The translations under genes and the position numbers were made by a program. Positions 1-5,158 of a DNA stretch of 5,158 nucleotides are shown here, in pieces (positions within the stretch are counted from its first letter, which is position 1; each line of letters starts with the position of its first letter). The DNA comes from Gammaproteobacteria bacterium (GTDB taxonomy: Bacteria; Pseudomonadota; Gammaproteobacteria; Pseudomonadales; Azotimanducaceae_A): NCBI GenBank assembly GCA_002728935.1, contig PBWF01000012.1, positions 8,418-13,575 on the forward strand. The letters run 5' to 3'. Below the pieces are notes generated by a model, which was not told the DNA's origin, did no database searches, and saw nothing but the letters and a program-made list of their open reading frames with translations.

Positions 1-182
1 CCTGCGACAGCGGCTGGGTTGTCCTGGGTCCAGGTCGCTCCTAGAGCCTTGCACTGCGAACCCTGCTCTTCGCTTGGATCAGCAACGACGATGGCCCGGG
101 GATCCTCGAAGGTCGGGACAAGTCCGCTCAAGATGGCTTGAGCGATGTTGCCACCTCCGATAAAAGCCAATCGTTTGTCCAT
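1..182 (-). CDS. proC: Pyrroline-5-carboxylate reductase, N-terminal part (cut by window edge)
   Basis: ProC reduces 1-pyrroline-5-carboxylate to L-proline with NAD(P)H, the last step of proline synthesis, in the cytoplasm. Only the first 60 codons are visible; the rest lies beyond position 1. The protein opens MDKRLAFIGGGNIAQAILSG, which is the Rossmann nucleotide-binding start of the family: a short beta strand, then the glycine-rich turn GGGNIAQAI at residues 9-17. An acidic residue ends the second strand (IVVADPSEE, residues 31-39). The ATG at 180-182 is preceded by AAGGA at 192-196, nine bases upstream, which fixes the start. It follows yggS by 38 bases on the same strand. The yggS-proC pairing is common in gammaproteobacteria and suggests co-transcription. 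The visible part shows no damage. Family assignment rests on the N-terminal motif plus the neighbour. Confidence 0.93.
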   Translation of the reverse strand, partial: MDKRLAFIGGGNIAQAILSGLVPTFEDPRAIVVADPSEEQGSQCKALGATWTQDNPAAVA

Positions 183-220
183 AGTGACTAATCCTTGTGT
201 TTACTTGCGCAGGGTTCCGG

Positions 221-916
221 TTAGTTATTAGCGATTGTTCCGGCTCGCGGCCCAAAAATCGCGGTGCCCACGCGAACCCAGGTGGAGCCGGAAGCAATGG
301 CAACCTCGAGGTCCTGACTCATACCGAAGCTACATTCTCCAAGCACCTGCCCAAAGCGTTGTGCGAGCTTATTCTGCTGGCCAGTGAGCTTCCGATAATA
401 GGTGCCGAGTTCCTCTGGTGTCAGCCCCGCTGGCGGAATAGCCATGAGTCCTAGCAAGTTGAGGCGAGGGCTATCGAGGGCAGCGGCGGCTAATTCCTCG
501 ATTTCGCGCTGGTTTGCGCCAGATTTACTCGCCTCATGGGCCACATTCATTTGCAGAAAAATATTGAGTGGGCCTTGCTCCTCTTCACGTTGCGCATTCA
601 GGCGCTGGATCACTTTGAGGCTCGACACGCTGTGAACATAATCAAAGTGTTTGGCAATGTCTCGCGTTTTGTTGGATTGAATGGTGCCAATAAAGTGCCA
701 GGTGGCCTCCGGAAAGTGAGGAATTTTGCTGAGCGCATCCTGCAGGTAGTTTTCACCAAAGTGCCGGTGACCAGCTTCGATTGCCGCGCGCACGGCTGAG
801 GCGGGTTGTGTCTTACTTACGGCGAGCAGCTGTACGGACCCAAGCTTGCGATGGGCAGTGCTTTCCGCCTTATTGATTCGGTCGAGTACCAGAGACAAGT
901 TGTGGCTGATGTTCAT
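221..916 (-). CDS. yggS: YggS/PLPBP family pyridoxal phosphate homeostasis protein
   Basis: This cytoplasmic protein binds pyridoxal 5'-phosphate and helps hold free PLP and amino-acid pools steady; no catalytic reaction is firmly assigned to the family. The 231-residue product is a single alanine-racemase-like barrel of the usual length. LLAVSKTQ at 30-37 carries the PLP-binding lysine K35. FGENYLQ (53-59), HFIGTIQSNK (74-83), SKSGA (130-134), GLMAIP (156-161) and the C-terminal phosphate-binding run SFGMSQDLEVAIASG (196-210) with VRVGTAIFG (214-222) are all present. I chose ATG at 914-916 because MNISHNL aligns with the E. coli start MNDIAHNL. The frame stays open upstream to a TTG at 982, with ATG at 970, 967 and 946, and no start has a strong Shine-Dalgarno, so the exact start is less sure than the identity. 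proC follows downstream. Confidence 0.95.
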   Translation of the reverse strand: MNISHNLSLVLDRINKAESTAHRKLGSVQLLAVSKTQPASAVRAAIEAGHRHFGENYLQDALSKIPHFPEATWHFIGTIQSNKTRDIAKHFDYVHSVSSLKVIQRLNAQREEEQGPLNIFLQMNVAHEASKSGANQREIEELAAAALDSPRLNLLGLMAIPPAGLTPEELGTYYRKLTGQQNKLAQRFGQVLGECSFGMSQDLEVAIASGSTWVRVGTAIFGPRAGTIANN

Positions 917-960
917 GAATGGGCGAGTGTGTCTTGGATTGTTCATTGTCGCATACTCGG

Positions 961-1001
961 TACCCATCATCCGTTGCGGCAATCTCTCAAATTGATGGGT
1001 A
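961..1001. repeat. 9-bp perfect inverted repeat in the ruvX-yggS gap
   Basis: TACCCATCA at 961-969 and TGATGGGTA at 993-1001 are exact reverse complements, separated by 23 bases. The spacer holds a small CCG-TTG-CGG hairpin. In a minus-strand transcript this would form a stem in the leader of yggS, ending about 45 bases before the chosen ATG. There is no T-run after it, so it does not look like an intrinsic terminator. Rough chance calculation for arms of nine with a spacer up to 30 gives of the order of one such pair in a window this size, so it may be accidental. The rest of the 183-base gap (917-1099) shows no convincing promoter, RNA gene or coding sequence on either strand. Confidence 0.3.
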
Positions 1002-1099
1002 AACAGAGTGGGTTGAGCTCCGCTAGGACAGATGCTCCAGCTGAGATAGCAGGGGTAGTTAAGGTAAGCGCGCTGGATGACAGTTCAACAAGGAGATAA

Positions 1100-1492
1100 C
1101 TATTCTGCATGGTCTCCTAGCCAGCTCTCAAGGATGAGAGCCGCCGCAACATCATCGATACGCTCGCTGCCTGTTAGCGCCTTGGCGGCAATGCTTGATA
1201 AGCGTTCGTCAATCAAGTGCGCGGTTCGGCCGAACCGACCTTCAAGACGGCGCGCGAATTTGCTGGATAACTGGGCGAGTGTCCCGACCGATTCATCCAT
1301 GTTGAGTGGTAATCCAACGACAAAGCAATCGGGATCCCAATCTCTAAATAGCTGTTCAACCTGAGTCCAATCGGGCTGGCCTTGCTGCGCTTTTAAGACT
1401 GTAAGCGGCGTTGCAGTCTTGGTGAGCGTTTGCCCGGTTGCAACGCCGATGCGTGCAAGCCCAAAGTCAAAACCCAATACGATGTCGCTCAT
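1100..1492 (-). CDS. ruvX: YqgF/RuvX family RNase H-fold nuclease (putative pre-16S rRNA nuclease)
   Basis: RuvX (YqgF) is a cytoplasmic RNase H-like nuclease implicated in 16S rRNA 5'-end maturation; it was earlier annotated as a Holliday junction resolvase. The 130-residue protein shows the expected fold markers. The first catalytic strand GFDFGLARIGVA carries D9 at residues 7-18. The VVGLPLNMD strand is at 58-66 and DERLSS at 95-100. The last helix DDVAAALILESW at 113-124 carries the C-terminal acidic residue. It is a little shorter than the E. coli protein (138): between DERLSS and the last helix there are about nine fewer residues. The ATG at 1490-1492 overlaps the yqgE stop as ATGA, indicating translational coupling. 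It ends in TAG at 1100-1102. Catalytic acids are present, so it should be active despite the trimmed loop. Confidence 0.95.
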   Translation of the reverse strand: MSDIVLGFDFGLARIGVATGQTLTKTATPLTVLKAQQGQPDWTQVEQLFRDWDPDCFVVGLPLNMDESVGTLAQLSSKFARRLEGRFGRTAHLIDERLSSIAAKALTGSERIDDVAAALILESWLGDHAE

Positions 1493-2022
1493 TGGGGCTG
1501 GCCCTGCATTGGCGGTAGAGGCGTGTCTTGAAGCCCAAGTGAGGCAAGCGCGGCTCGATACCGGTCCTCAACAGGACAATCAAAAATCATCGCGCTGTTA
1601 GCCGGCATGGCAAGCCATACGTCTTGTTTCAGTTCGTCCTCGAGTTGACCAGGGCTCCACCCCGCATATCCAAGCATGGCAATTGCAGGGGCCTCTTTTG
1701 GCGCTGCCGCTGAAACATCGCAAATAGGGACGGTAGCGCTTGATGGTTCGGTGACGCCGATATTCGCCTCGGAGGGGTGAAGGAAAAACAGCTGGTCCAG
1801 GCCAACAGGTCCACCGATCTGAACGGCGGGCAGATCTCCTCGGGGCACTGCTTCACCCATTAGGTCGCCCAGCGAGAAATCGCTCGGCTTGTTAATGATG
1901 AAACCAAAGCTACCCTCGTCATCGTGACTAACAAGGTAAATCACGGACCGAGCAAAGAATTCTCCTTCTAGTTGCGGGTGCGCGATCAAGAGGGAGGTTG
2001 AAAGAGTAAGCTCGATGGTCAT
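1489..2022 (-). CDS. yqgE: YqgE/AlgH family protein (DUF179)
   Basis: This is a conserved cytoplasmic protein of about 180 residues found next to ruvX and gshB in many gammaproteobacteria. In Pseudomonas it is called AlgH, from a proposed link to alginate regulation; its biochemical role is not settled. The 177-residue product shows the family landmarks: LIAHPQLEGEFFARSVIYL at 12-30, FGFIINKP at 39-46, the glycine motif IGGPVGLDQLFFLH at 69-82, and LGYAGWSPGQLEDEL at 117-131. The C-terminal part VEDRYRAAL at 151-159 also fits. I start at ATG 2020-2022, one base after the tonB TAA stop. An in-frame TTG at 2034 would add four residues overlapping tonB and is less likely. The stop TGA is shared with the ruvX ATG. 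The closeness of both neighbours says it is co-expressed with tonB and ruvX. Confidence 0.95.
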   Translation of the reverse strand: MTIELTLSTSLLIAHPQLEGEFFARSVIYLVSHDDEGSFGFIINKPSDFSLGDLMGEAVPRGDLPAVQIGGPVGLDQLFFLHPSEANIGVTEPSSATVPICDVSAAAPKEAPAIAMLGYAGWSPGQLEDELKQDVWLAMPANSAMIFDCPVEDRYRAALASLGLQDTPLPPMQGQPQ

Positions 2023-2023
2023 G

Positions 2024-2815
2024 TTACGACCCAAACCGTAAGCCGCCGCCTTGTCGTCTAAATTCCCAGACGCGGACGATTTCCAATAAATCAGCTTCCT
2101 TGCTTAGTGCGGTCGGGAAGGGTGCAAACGGTAAAGCGAGGTCAATAATATTCAGCGCCGCTTGATCCAGTACGGGGTGGCCCGATGAGCTTAAGATTCG
2201 GGCTTCTTTTAACTGACCGTTTGGGTAAATCGAGACAAGCACGCGGAGCCGCCCATAGATGCCTTCTGCCTTTGCCTTTGCGGGGTAATTTAAATTACCA
2301 ACCGCCTCGATCTTTCGCTTCCATGATTCCAGATAGAAAGCCTCGGGGCTTGCCTTTGCCTCGACGCTAGAGATTCGCTTCACACGGTCAGACTGTCCGA
2401 CGGTATTTAGCGCCCGCCAACCCGGCTGAATATAGGTGCTGAGATCAAGGGCCAGGACCAGCGGCTTGTCGGGGCCAGCATCATCGCGCGCTCGCTTGGC
2501 GATCGGGGAGACGGGCATGGCCTTTTGCTCGCTTGGAGTCGGTGGAGAGGGCATCGCCTCCTCTTGCTGCAGCGGAGCCTCATCGCCCTCGCCAGTGGTG
2601 TTTACGTTGGATAGGACTTGTACGTCGTCCGGCTTTGGTCGCGAAGACTTGAGGGATAGAACGATGTCCGGGGCAGCTATTCGGGCTTGGTCAATTGGCG
2701 GCTCAAATCGAACGGCGAAAAAGAACGCGACATGGATAATCAGTGCAAGGGCGAGAGAAAAGGCTAGGCGGTCTCTCGCGGCACTCTCGCTGTACTGCTC
2801 GATGCGCTCAGCCAA
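2024..2815 (-). CDS. Energy transducer TonB family protein (TonB3-like by context)
   Basis: TonB proteins are anchored in the inner membrane and pass proton-motive energy through the periplasm to outer-membrane partners. With the start used here the 263-residue product has a short basic/acidic N-terminus, one membrane anchor (about 18-36, RLAFSLALALIIHVAFFFAV), and a low-complexity linker rich in Pro, Glu, Ser and Lys (about 50-115). The C-terminal TonB domain is at about 160-254: YLESWKRKIE, then NLNYPAKAK, GRLRVLVSIYPNGQ, and ILSSSGHPVLDQAAL. No ATG exists before the membrane anchor. TTG at 2813-2815 gives an 8-base overlap with gshB; TTG at 2830 or 2851 would also be open but would overlap gshB more, and none has a clear Shine-Dalgarno. 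Position between gshB and algH matches P. aeruginosa tonB3 (PA0406). No TonB-dependent receptor or ExbB/ExbD gene is visible, so the partner is unknown. Confidence 0.88.
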   Translation of the reverse strand: MAERIEQYSESAARDRLAFSLALALIIHVAFFFAVRFEPPIDQARIAAPDIVLSLKSSRPKPDDVQVLSNVNTTGEGDEAPLQQEEAMPSPPTPSEQKAMPVSPIAKRARDDAGPDKPLVLALDLSTYIQPGWRALNTVGQSDRVKRISSVEAKASPEAFYLESWKRKIEAVGNLNYPAKAKAEGIYGRLRVLVSIYPNGQLKEARILSSSGHPVLDQAALNIIDLALPFAPFPTALSKEADLLEIVRVWEFRRQGGGLRFGS

Positions 2816-3755
2816 TTTCAGCAGCCACAAAGTCGATGTAATCCCCGGCAATGTCGAGATCGAACTGCTCGTTTAATTCCCGAATACAGGTTGGACAAGT
2901 GACGTTGATTTCCGTTAGGTACTCGCCGATCACGTCGAGGCCGACAAAGTTGAGGCCTTTCTCGACCAGGACGGGTCCGATTCGTTCGCAAATGAAGCGG
3001 TCCCGCGCTTTGAGTTCGCGCCCAATGCCCGAACCACCGGCTGCAAGGTTCCCCCGTGTTTCCCCGGCGGAGGGGATGCGGGCGAGGCCGTAGGGCACTG
3101 GTTGTCCGTTGATCATCAAGATTCGAGTGTCGCCCTCTCGAATTTCTGGGATATAGCGTTGCGCCATGATGATTTGACGACCGCCCTCGGTTAGGGTTTC
3201 GATGATCACGTTGCGGTTGGTGTCGTCTTCTTTTAGCCGAAAGATTGACTGCCCGCCCATGCCGTCTAGAGGCTTAAGTATGATGTCCTCATGCTCAAGG
3301 TGAAATGCTTTGATGGTGTCCGGATTTCTCGAGACGATGAGTGGCGGCGTGCATTCAGGAAACTGCAATGCAAAGAGCTTCTCATTACAGTCTCTAATCG
3401 AGCTGGGATCGTTAGCCACGTACACCCCGCTCCGCTGAGCAAATTCCAGCAAATACGTCGCGTAGACATAGTCCATATTGAATGGAGGGTCGACCCGCAT
3501 GAGGATAACGTCAAACTCCTGAGCGAAGCCCGTCTCGTGGCTTAGCACCTGAAACCAGTCTTTGGGGTCGTGTCGCACAGTTACCATGCGATAATCGATG
3601 GCAAGGCGGCTGTTTTGCATCGAGAGACCGCCTAATTGGATTTCAGAGACTTTCCAGCCTCGGTCCTGTGCCGCTTGCATCATCGCCAGCGTGCTATCTT
3701 TTTTTGGCGAAATGGACTCTAGTGGGTCCATGACTACGCCGATGTGCTTGCTCAC
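2808..3755 (-). CDS. gshB: Glutathione synthetase
   Basis: GshB joins gamma-glutamylcysteine and glycine with ATP to make glutathione, in the cytoplasm. The 315-residue product matches the usual length and is collinear with the E. coli enzyme from end to end. Landmarks are VVMDPLESISPKKDSTLAMM (7-26), VILMRVDPPF (83-92), the switch region DPSSIRDCNEKLF (116-128), and the ATP-grasp loop ILKPLDGMGGQSIFR (159-173). GETRGNLAAGG (231-241) is the small flexible loop, and LTEINVTCPT (280-289) supplies the metal-binding Glu and Asn. The start is GTG at 3753-3755, with AAGGAAA at 3760-3766 just upstream. A later ATG at codon 9 would cut off the first strand. The stop TGA overlaps the tonB start. A 7-base A run in codons 17-20 is in frame, in contrast to the broken homopolymers in doxX nearby. 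Confidence 0.98.
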   Translation of the reverse strand: MSKHIGVVMDPLESISPKKDSTLAMMQAAQDRGWKVSEIQLGGLSMQNSRLAIDYRMVTVRHDPKDWFQVLSHETGFAQEFDVILMRVDPPFNMDYVYATYLLEFAQRSGVYVANDPSSIRDCNEKLFALQFPECTPPLIVSRNPDTIKAFHLEHEDIILKPLDGMGGQSIFRLKEDDTNRNVIIETLTEGGRQIIMAQRYIPEIREGDTRILMINGQPVPYGLARIPSAGETRGNLAAGGSGIGRELKARDRFICERIGPVLVEKGLNFVGLDVIGEYLTEINVTCPTCIRELNEQFDLDIAGDYIDFVAAEIG

Positions 3756-3759
3756 TATC

Positions 3760-3766
3760 TTTCCTT
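3760..3766 (-). promoter_or_regulatory. Shine-Dalgarno of gshB that supports a GTG start
   Basis: AAGGAAA on the minus strand sits so that its AAGGA core ends six bases before the GTG at 3755. It is the strongest ribosome-binding site in the gshB-ruvX block and supports GTG over the ATG at codon 9. Confidence 0.75.
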
Positions 3767-3895
3767 ACTGGCCGTCTTCGCGTCAGCGTTTGAATAGCTT
3801 GAAGTCAATTAATCGAGTCTGTTGCGCGCTTCCTGTTCTAGCGAGATGGCATTGCATGAGTTTTTGATTATCAGAGTAGTTCATACGACTCGTTG

Positions 3896-3917
3896 TTTGA
3901 TTCGTAAATGCATCAAA
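3896..3917. repeat. Spaced 6-bp inverted repeat in the doxX-gshB gap
   Basis: TTTGAT at 3896-3901 and ATCAAA at 3912-3917 are reverse complements with a 10-base spacer, a layout compatible with a dimeric regulator but too short to be convincing. It is not an FNR box, which needs a 4-base spacer. It lies about 140 bases upstream of gshB in the 205-base gap 3756-3960. The only promoter-like element I see in the gap is a GATAAT -10 candidate (minus strand, 3867-3872) without a good -35. I find no T-run terminator after the doxX stop. A weak 7-pair hairpin with one mismatch lies at 3873-3890. Confidence 0.2.
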
Positions 3918-3960
3918 ACGACATGTTAACGAATGAAGGCTGGCGCGGGTATCGATTTAG

Positions 3961-4356
3961 TTATTGGCGTTGAGATAGTCCGAATTGAGGAAGTCGCGCG
4001 GCGCCAGAGAGCACCAGTAGGCCAGCAAAGATCCCTAAGTTTTTACGAAATTTTGGACTTCGTGTTGTGTGTTCAGCTTGGGGTAAGTGTTCCAAAAGTC
4101 GTGCATGCCGACGTTGATCAAAATCGTTAGTCCCGCTAGACACAGAGCCATCTCGCGAATGCGAAAGCCTGCCATCAGCGCAAGGCCTCCTCCGCTCACA
4201 ATGATAATTGTGAGCGGCAGCAAGATGTCCGGAAGCGGGATGTTATGCAGCGCCATGTAATCGAGGGTAGCGGCGTAGCCTGTTATCTTGGTGAGCCCAG
4301 GAAAAAAAATATAACCCGAGGAGCGCGCGACCCATGGTGATTGCAGTGGCTTGCAT
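3961..4356 (-). pseudogene. DoxX family membrane protein, broken by two frameshifts
   Basis: DoxX/DoxD-like proteins are small inner-membrane proteins with four helices, related to the small subunit of thiosulfate:quinone oxidoreductase; most have no proven function. Joining three frames gives about 131 residues: MGRALLGLYFF, then PGLTKITGYAATLDYMALHN, a second and third helix with GGGLALMAGF and VGMHDFWNTYP, and finally HEVQNFVK followed by NLGIFAGLLVLSG. The first break is at the 8-base run at 4302-4309 (minus-strand T8, where 7 or 10 would keep the frame). The second is at the 5-base run at 4040-4044 (minus-strand A5, where 6 is needed). Without correction the ATG frame stops at 4243-4245 after 37 codons. 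The ATG at 4354-4356 has an excellent GAGGAG at 4364-4369. There are no stop codons in the joined frame, so the damage is recent or an assembly error; real recoding is a remote option. Confidence 0.82.
4192..4217. repeat. Perfect 11-bp inverted repeat with 4-base loop inside doxX
   Basis: CCGCTCACAAT at 4192-4202 and ATTGTGAGCGG at 4207-4217 are exact reverse complements around the loop GATA. Each arm resembles a lac operator half-site, but the arms face the opposite way from an ideal operator, so I do not call it one. On the minus strand the repeat codes for PLTIIIVSG in the second helix of DoxX. Arms this long with so short a loop are expected by chance at roughly 0.01 per window of this size (simple equal-base estimate). 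There is no T-run after it on either strand. Confidence 0.85.
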
Positions 4357-4395
4357 ACGTTCGCTCCTCAATAGATTCGGTTCAGTGACAAAAAC

Positions 4396-4423
4396 AGTAT
4401 GGCTTAGTTCTCTGATTTGTCTA
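4396..4423 (-). promoter_or_regulatory. Candidate sigma-70 promoter of doxX
   Basis: On the minus strand TAGACA (4418-4423) and CATACT (4396-4401) are separated by 16 bases and match five and four of six consensus positions. The predicted transcript would begin about 30 bases before the Shine-Dalgarno GAGGAG. A weak TTCTC-N13-GAGAA inverted repeat (4408-4430) overlaps the -35. This lies in the 105-base gap between rsmE and doxX, which holds no other gene. No experimental support; similar matches arise by chance. Confidence 0.35.
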
Positions 4424-4461
4424 ATGAGAAGTTGGCGTTGATGAGAAACCGGCGGCCTCCA

Positions 4462-5158
4462 TTACCCCGATAGATCGCCGCTCATGTACTGGAGTAAGGA
4501 CAAAGCGACTGCGGGAGCCGTCTCCGCTCGTAAAATTCTCGGGCCGAGCGACACAGTGGTAAAGCCAGTGCCTGTCATGTTTTGGATTTCATTTGTCGAA
4601 AACCCGCCCTCGGGCCCAATGGCGATGAGACAGCGTTGGCAGTTTTCTCCAGGGGGTGAAAATGCCCCGCCTCCGGGGTGGGCCACATAGCGGGCCTCAG
4701 CGGGGTCACTCATCGCTCGAGCCAGTAGCGTTTGCAAATCTGAAACAGCATGCAGCACTGGCAGCCGAGTGCGCCCTGATTGCTCGGCGGCGCCTTCAAC
4801 GACTTGCTGCCATTTCTCTGCGAGTTTGCTGACTTGCTTGCTCCCAACAGCAGAAAAATCAGTCAACACTGGCTGAATGGCGGAAACCCCAAGCTCCGTC
4901 GAGCGTCGTAAGGCCGCCGCCATGGCGTCTCGCTTGCACACCCCGAGCCAAAGAGTGATGGAAAGCGAGCTTTCTCGGCAGGGGGACTCGGCGCTGACGA
5001 TCGTTGCTAAAACGCGCCGCTTATCCATCACCTTCAAGCGGGCACCAAATTCCTCTTCAGTTCCATTAAAGAGCGTCACGGCGGCGTCATCCCGGAGACG
5101 GAGCACGCCGATGAGGTGATGGGTCTTATCGGTGGGCAAATCGAGCGTTTGGCCGACC
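4462..5158 (-). CDS. rsmE: 16S rRNA (uracil1498-N3)-methyltransferase, missing its N-terminal end
   Basis: RsmE is a SPOUT-class methyltransferase that uses S-adenosylmethionine to methylate N3 of U1498 in 16S rRNA in the assembled small subunit. The window shows 231 residues in frame up to the right edge; the E. coli enzyme has 243, so about a dozen N-terminal residues and the start are outside. The N-terminal PUA-like part is seen in HHLIGVLRLRDDAAVTLFNG. The knot domain follows: LGVCKRDAMAAALRRSTELG, EQSGRTRLP, then the SAM-binding IGPEGGFSTNEI (about visible residue 180 onward) and LGPRILRAETAPAVAL (about 204-219). The TTG at 5137-5139 is internal to the conserved N-terminal domain and is not the likely start. 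It ends TAA at 4462-4464, 105 bases before doxX. In E. coli rsmE sits directly before gshB; here doxX lies between them. Confidence 0.96.
   Translation of the reverse strand, partial: VGQTLDLPTDKTHHLIGVLRLRDDAAVTLFNGTEEEFGARLKVMDKRRVLATIVSAESPCRESSLSITLWLGVCKRDAMAAALRRSTELGVSAIQPVLTDFSAVGSKQVSKLAEKWQQVVEGAAEQSGRTRLPVLHAVSDLQTLLARAMSDPAEARYVAHPGGGAFSPPGENCQRCLIAIGPEGGFSTNEIQNMTGTGFTTVSLGPRILRAETAPAVALSLLQYMSGDLSG

Noticed and set aside
1077..1364. Plus-strand frame with AAGGAG nearby at 1090-1095
   Set aside because: The AAGGAG lies inside the frame rather than before its ATG, and the next ATG after it (1109) reaches a stop within three codons. The rest is antisense to ruvX.
2436..2876. 146-codon plus-strand open frame
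   Set aside because: It lies opposite the tonB-family gene, shows no recognisable domain and has low-complexity Ser/Arg/Ala content typical of an antisense shadow.
4192..4217. lac-operator-like half-sites
   Set aside because: The arms match a lacO half-site but have reversed polarity and lie inside a coding region far from a promoter, with no LacI-family gene or sugar operon in the window.
3964..4441. 10-bp direct repeat TTGGCGTTGA at 3964-3973 and 4432-4441 flanking doxX
   Set aside because: About a dozen 10-bp matches are expected by chance in a window this size, one copy lies inside the doxX coding end, and there are no inverted ends or transposase to suggest a mobile element.
4441..4461. 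Possible terminator after rsmE (GGCCGCCGG)
   Set aside because: The self-complementarity is only a few pairs and there is no T-run.
1..5158. New defence, mobile or biosynthetic system; tRNA, rRNA or CRISPR
   Set aside because: Every substantial gene belongs to a known family in a known conserved neighbourhood; no repeat array, tRNA-like cloverleaf or transposase was seen on either strand.

Overview
The window reads as a conserved housekeeping neighbourhood of a gammaproteobacterium. All genes I can support lie on the minus strand, so they are read from high to low coordinates: rsmE (cut by the right edge), a DoxX-family gene broken by two frameshifts, gshB, a tonB-family gene, yqgE/algH, ruvX, yggS and proC (cut by the left edge). 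This order merges two layouts known from memory: the Escherichia coli order rsmE-gshB-yqgE-ruvX-pilT-like-yggS, and the Pseudomonas aeruginosa order gshB-tonB3-algH-ruvX-pyrR-pyrB-pyrC ... pilU-pilT-yggS-proC. I infer a gammaproteobacterium, perhaps from the marine OMG/Cellvibrionales side, but the sequence alone does not fix the genus.

Layout. From 5158 to 4462 is rsmE, the 16S rRNA m3U1498 methyltransferase. From 4356 to 3961 is the doxX remnant, with its own good Shine-Dalgarno and a plausible promoter. A 205-base non-coding gap then leads to gshB (3755-2808), which starts at GTG behind a strong AAGGAAA. gshB, tonB, yqgE and ruvX are packed tightly: gshB and tonB overlap, tonB and yqgE are one base apart, and yqgE and ruvX share ATGA. 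This looks like one translationally coupled operon. A 183-base gap separates ruvX from yggS, and proC follows yggS after 38 bases.

How the genes fit together. GshB finishes glutathione synthesis. The TonB-like protein links inner-membrane energy to the envelope. YqgE is a conserved protein of uncertain function. RuvX is a YqgF-type RNase H-fold nuclease acting on nucleic acids, including rRNA processing. YggS buffers pyridoxal phosphate and ProC makes proline. They share conserved neighbourhood rather than one pathway.

I see no new multi-gene system, mobile element, CRISPR array or RNA gene. The points worth a second look are local. The doxX gene has two opposite frame breaks at homopolymers, while every other gene is open. 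A perfect 11-bp inverted repeat inside doxX coincides with an unusual residue pair in an otherwise conserved motif. The pilT and pyr genes that usually lie between ruvX and yggS are missing, leaving a TonB3-like gene without its usual type IV pilus neighbours. RuvX has a shortened loop before its last catalytic helix.
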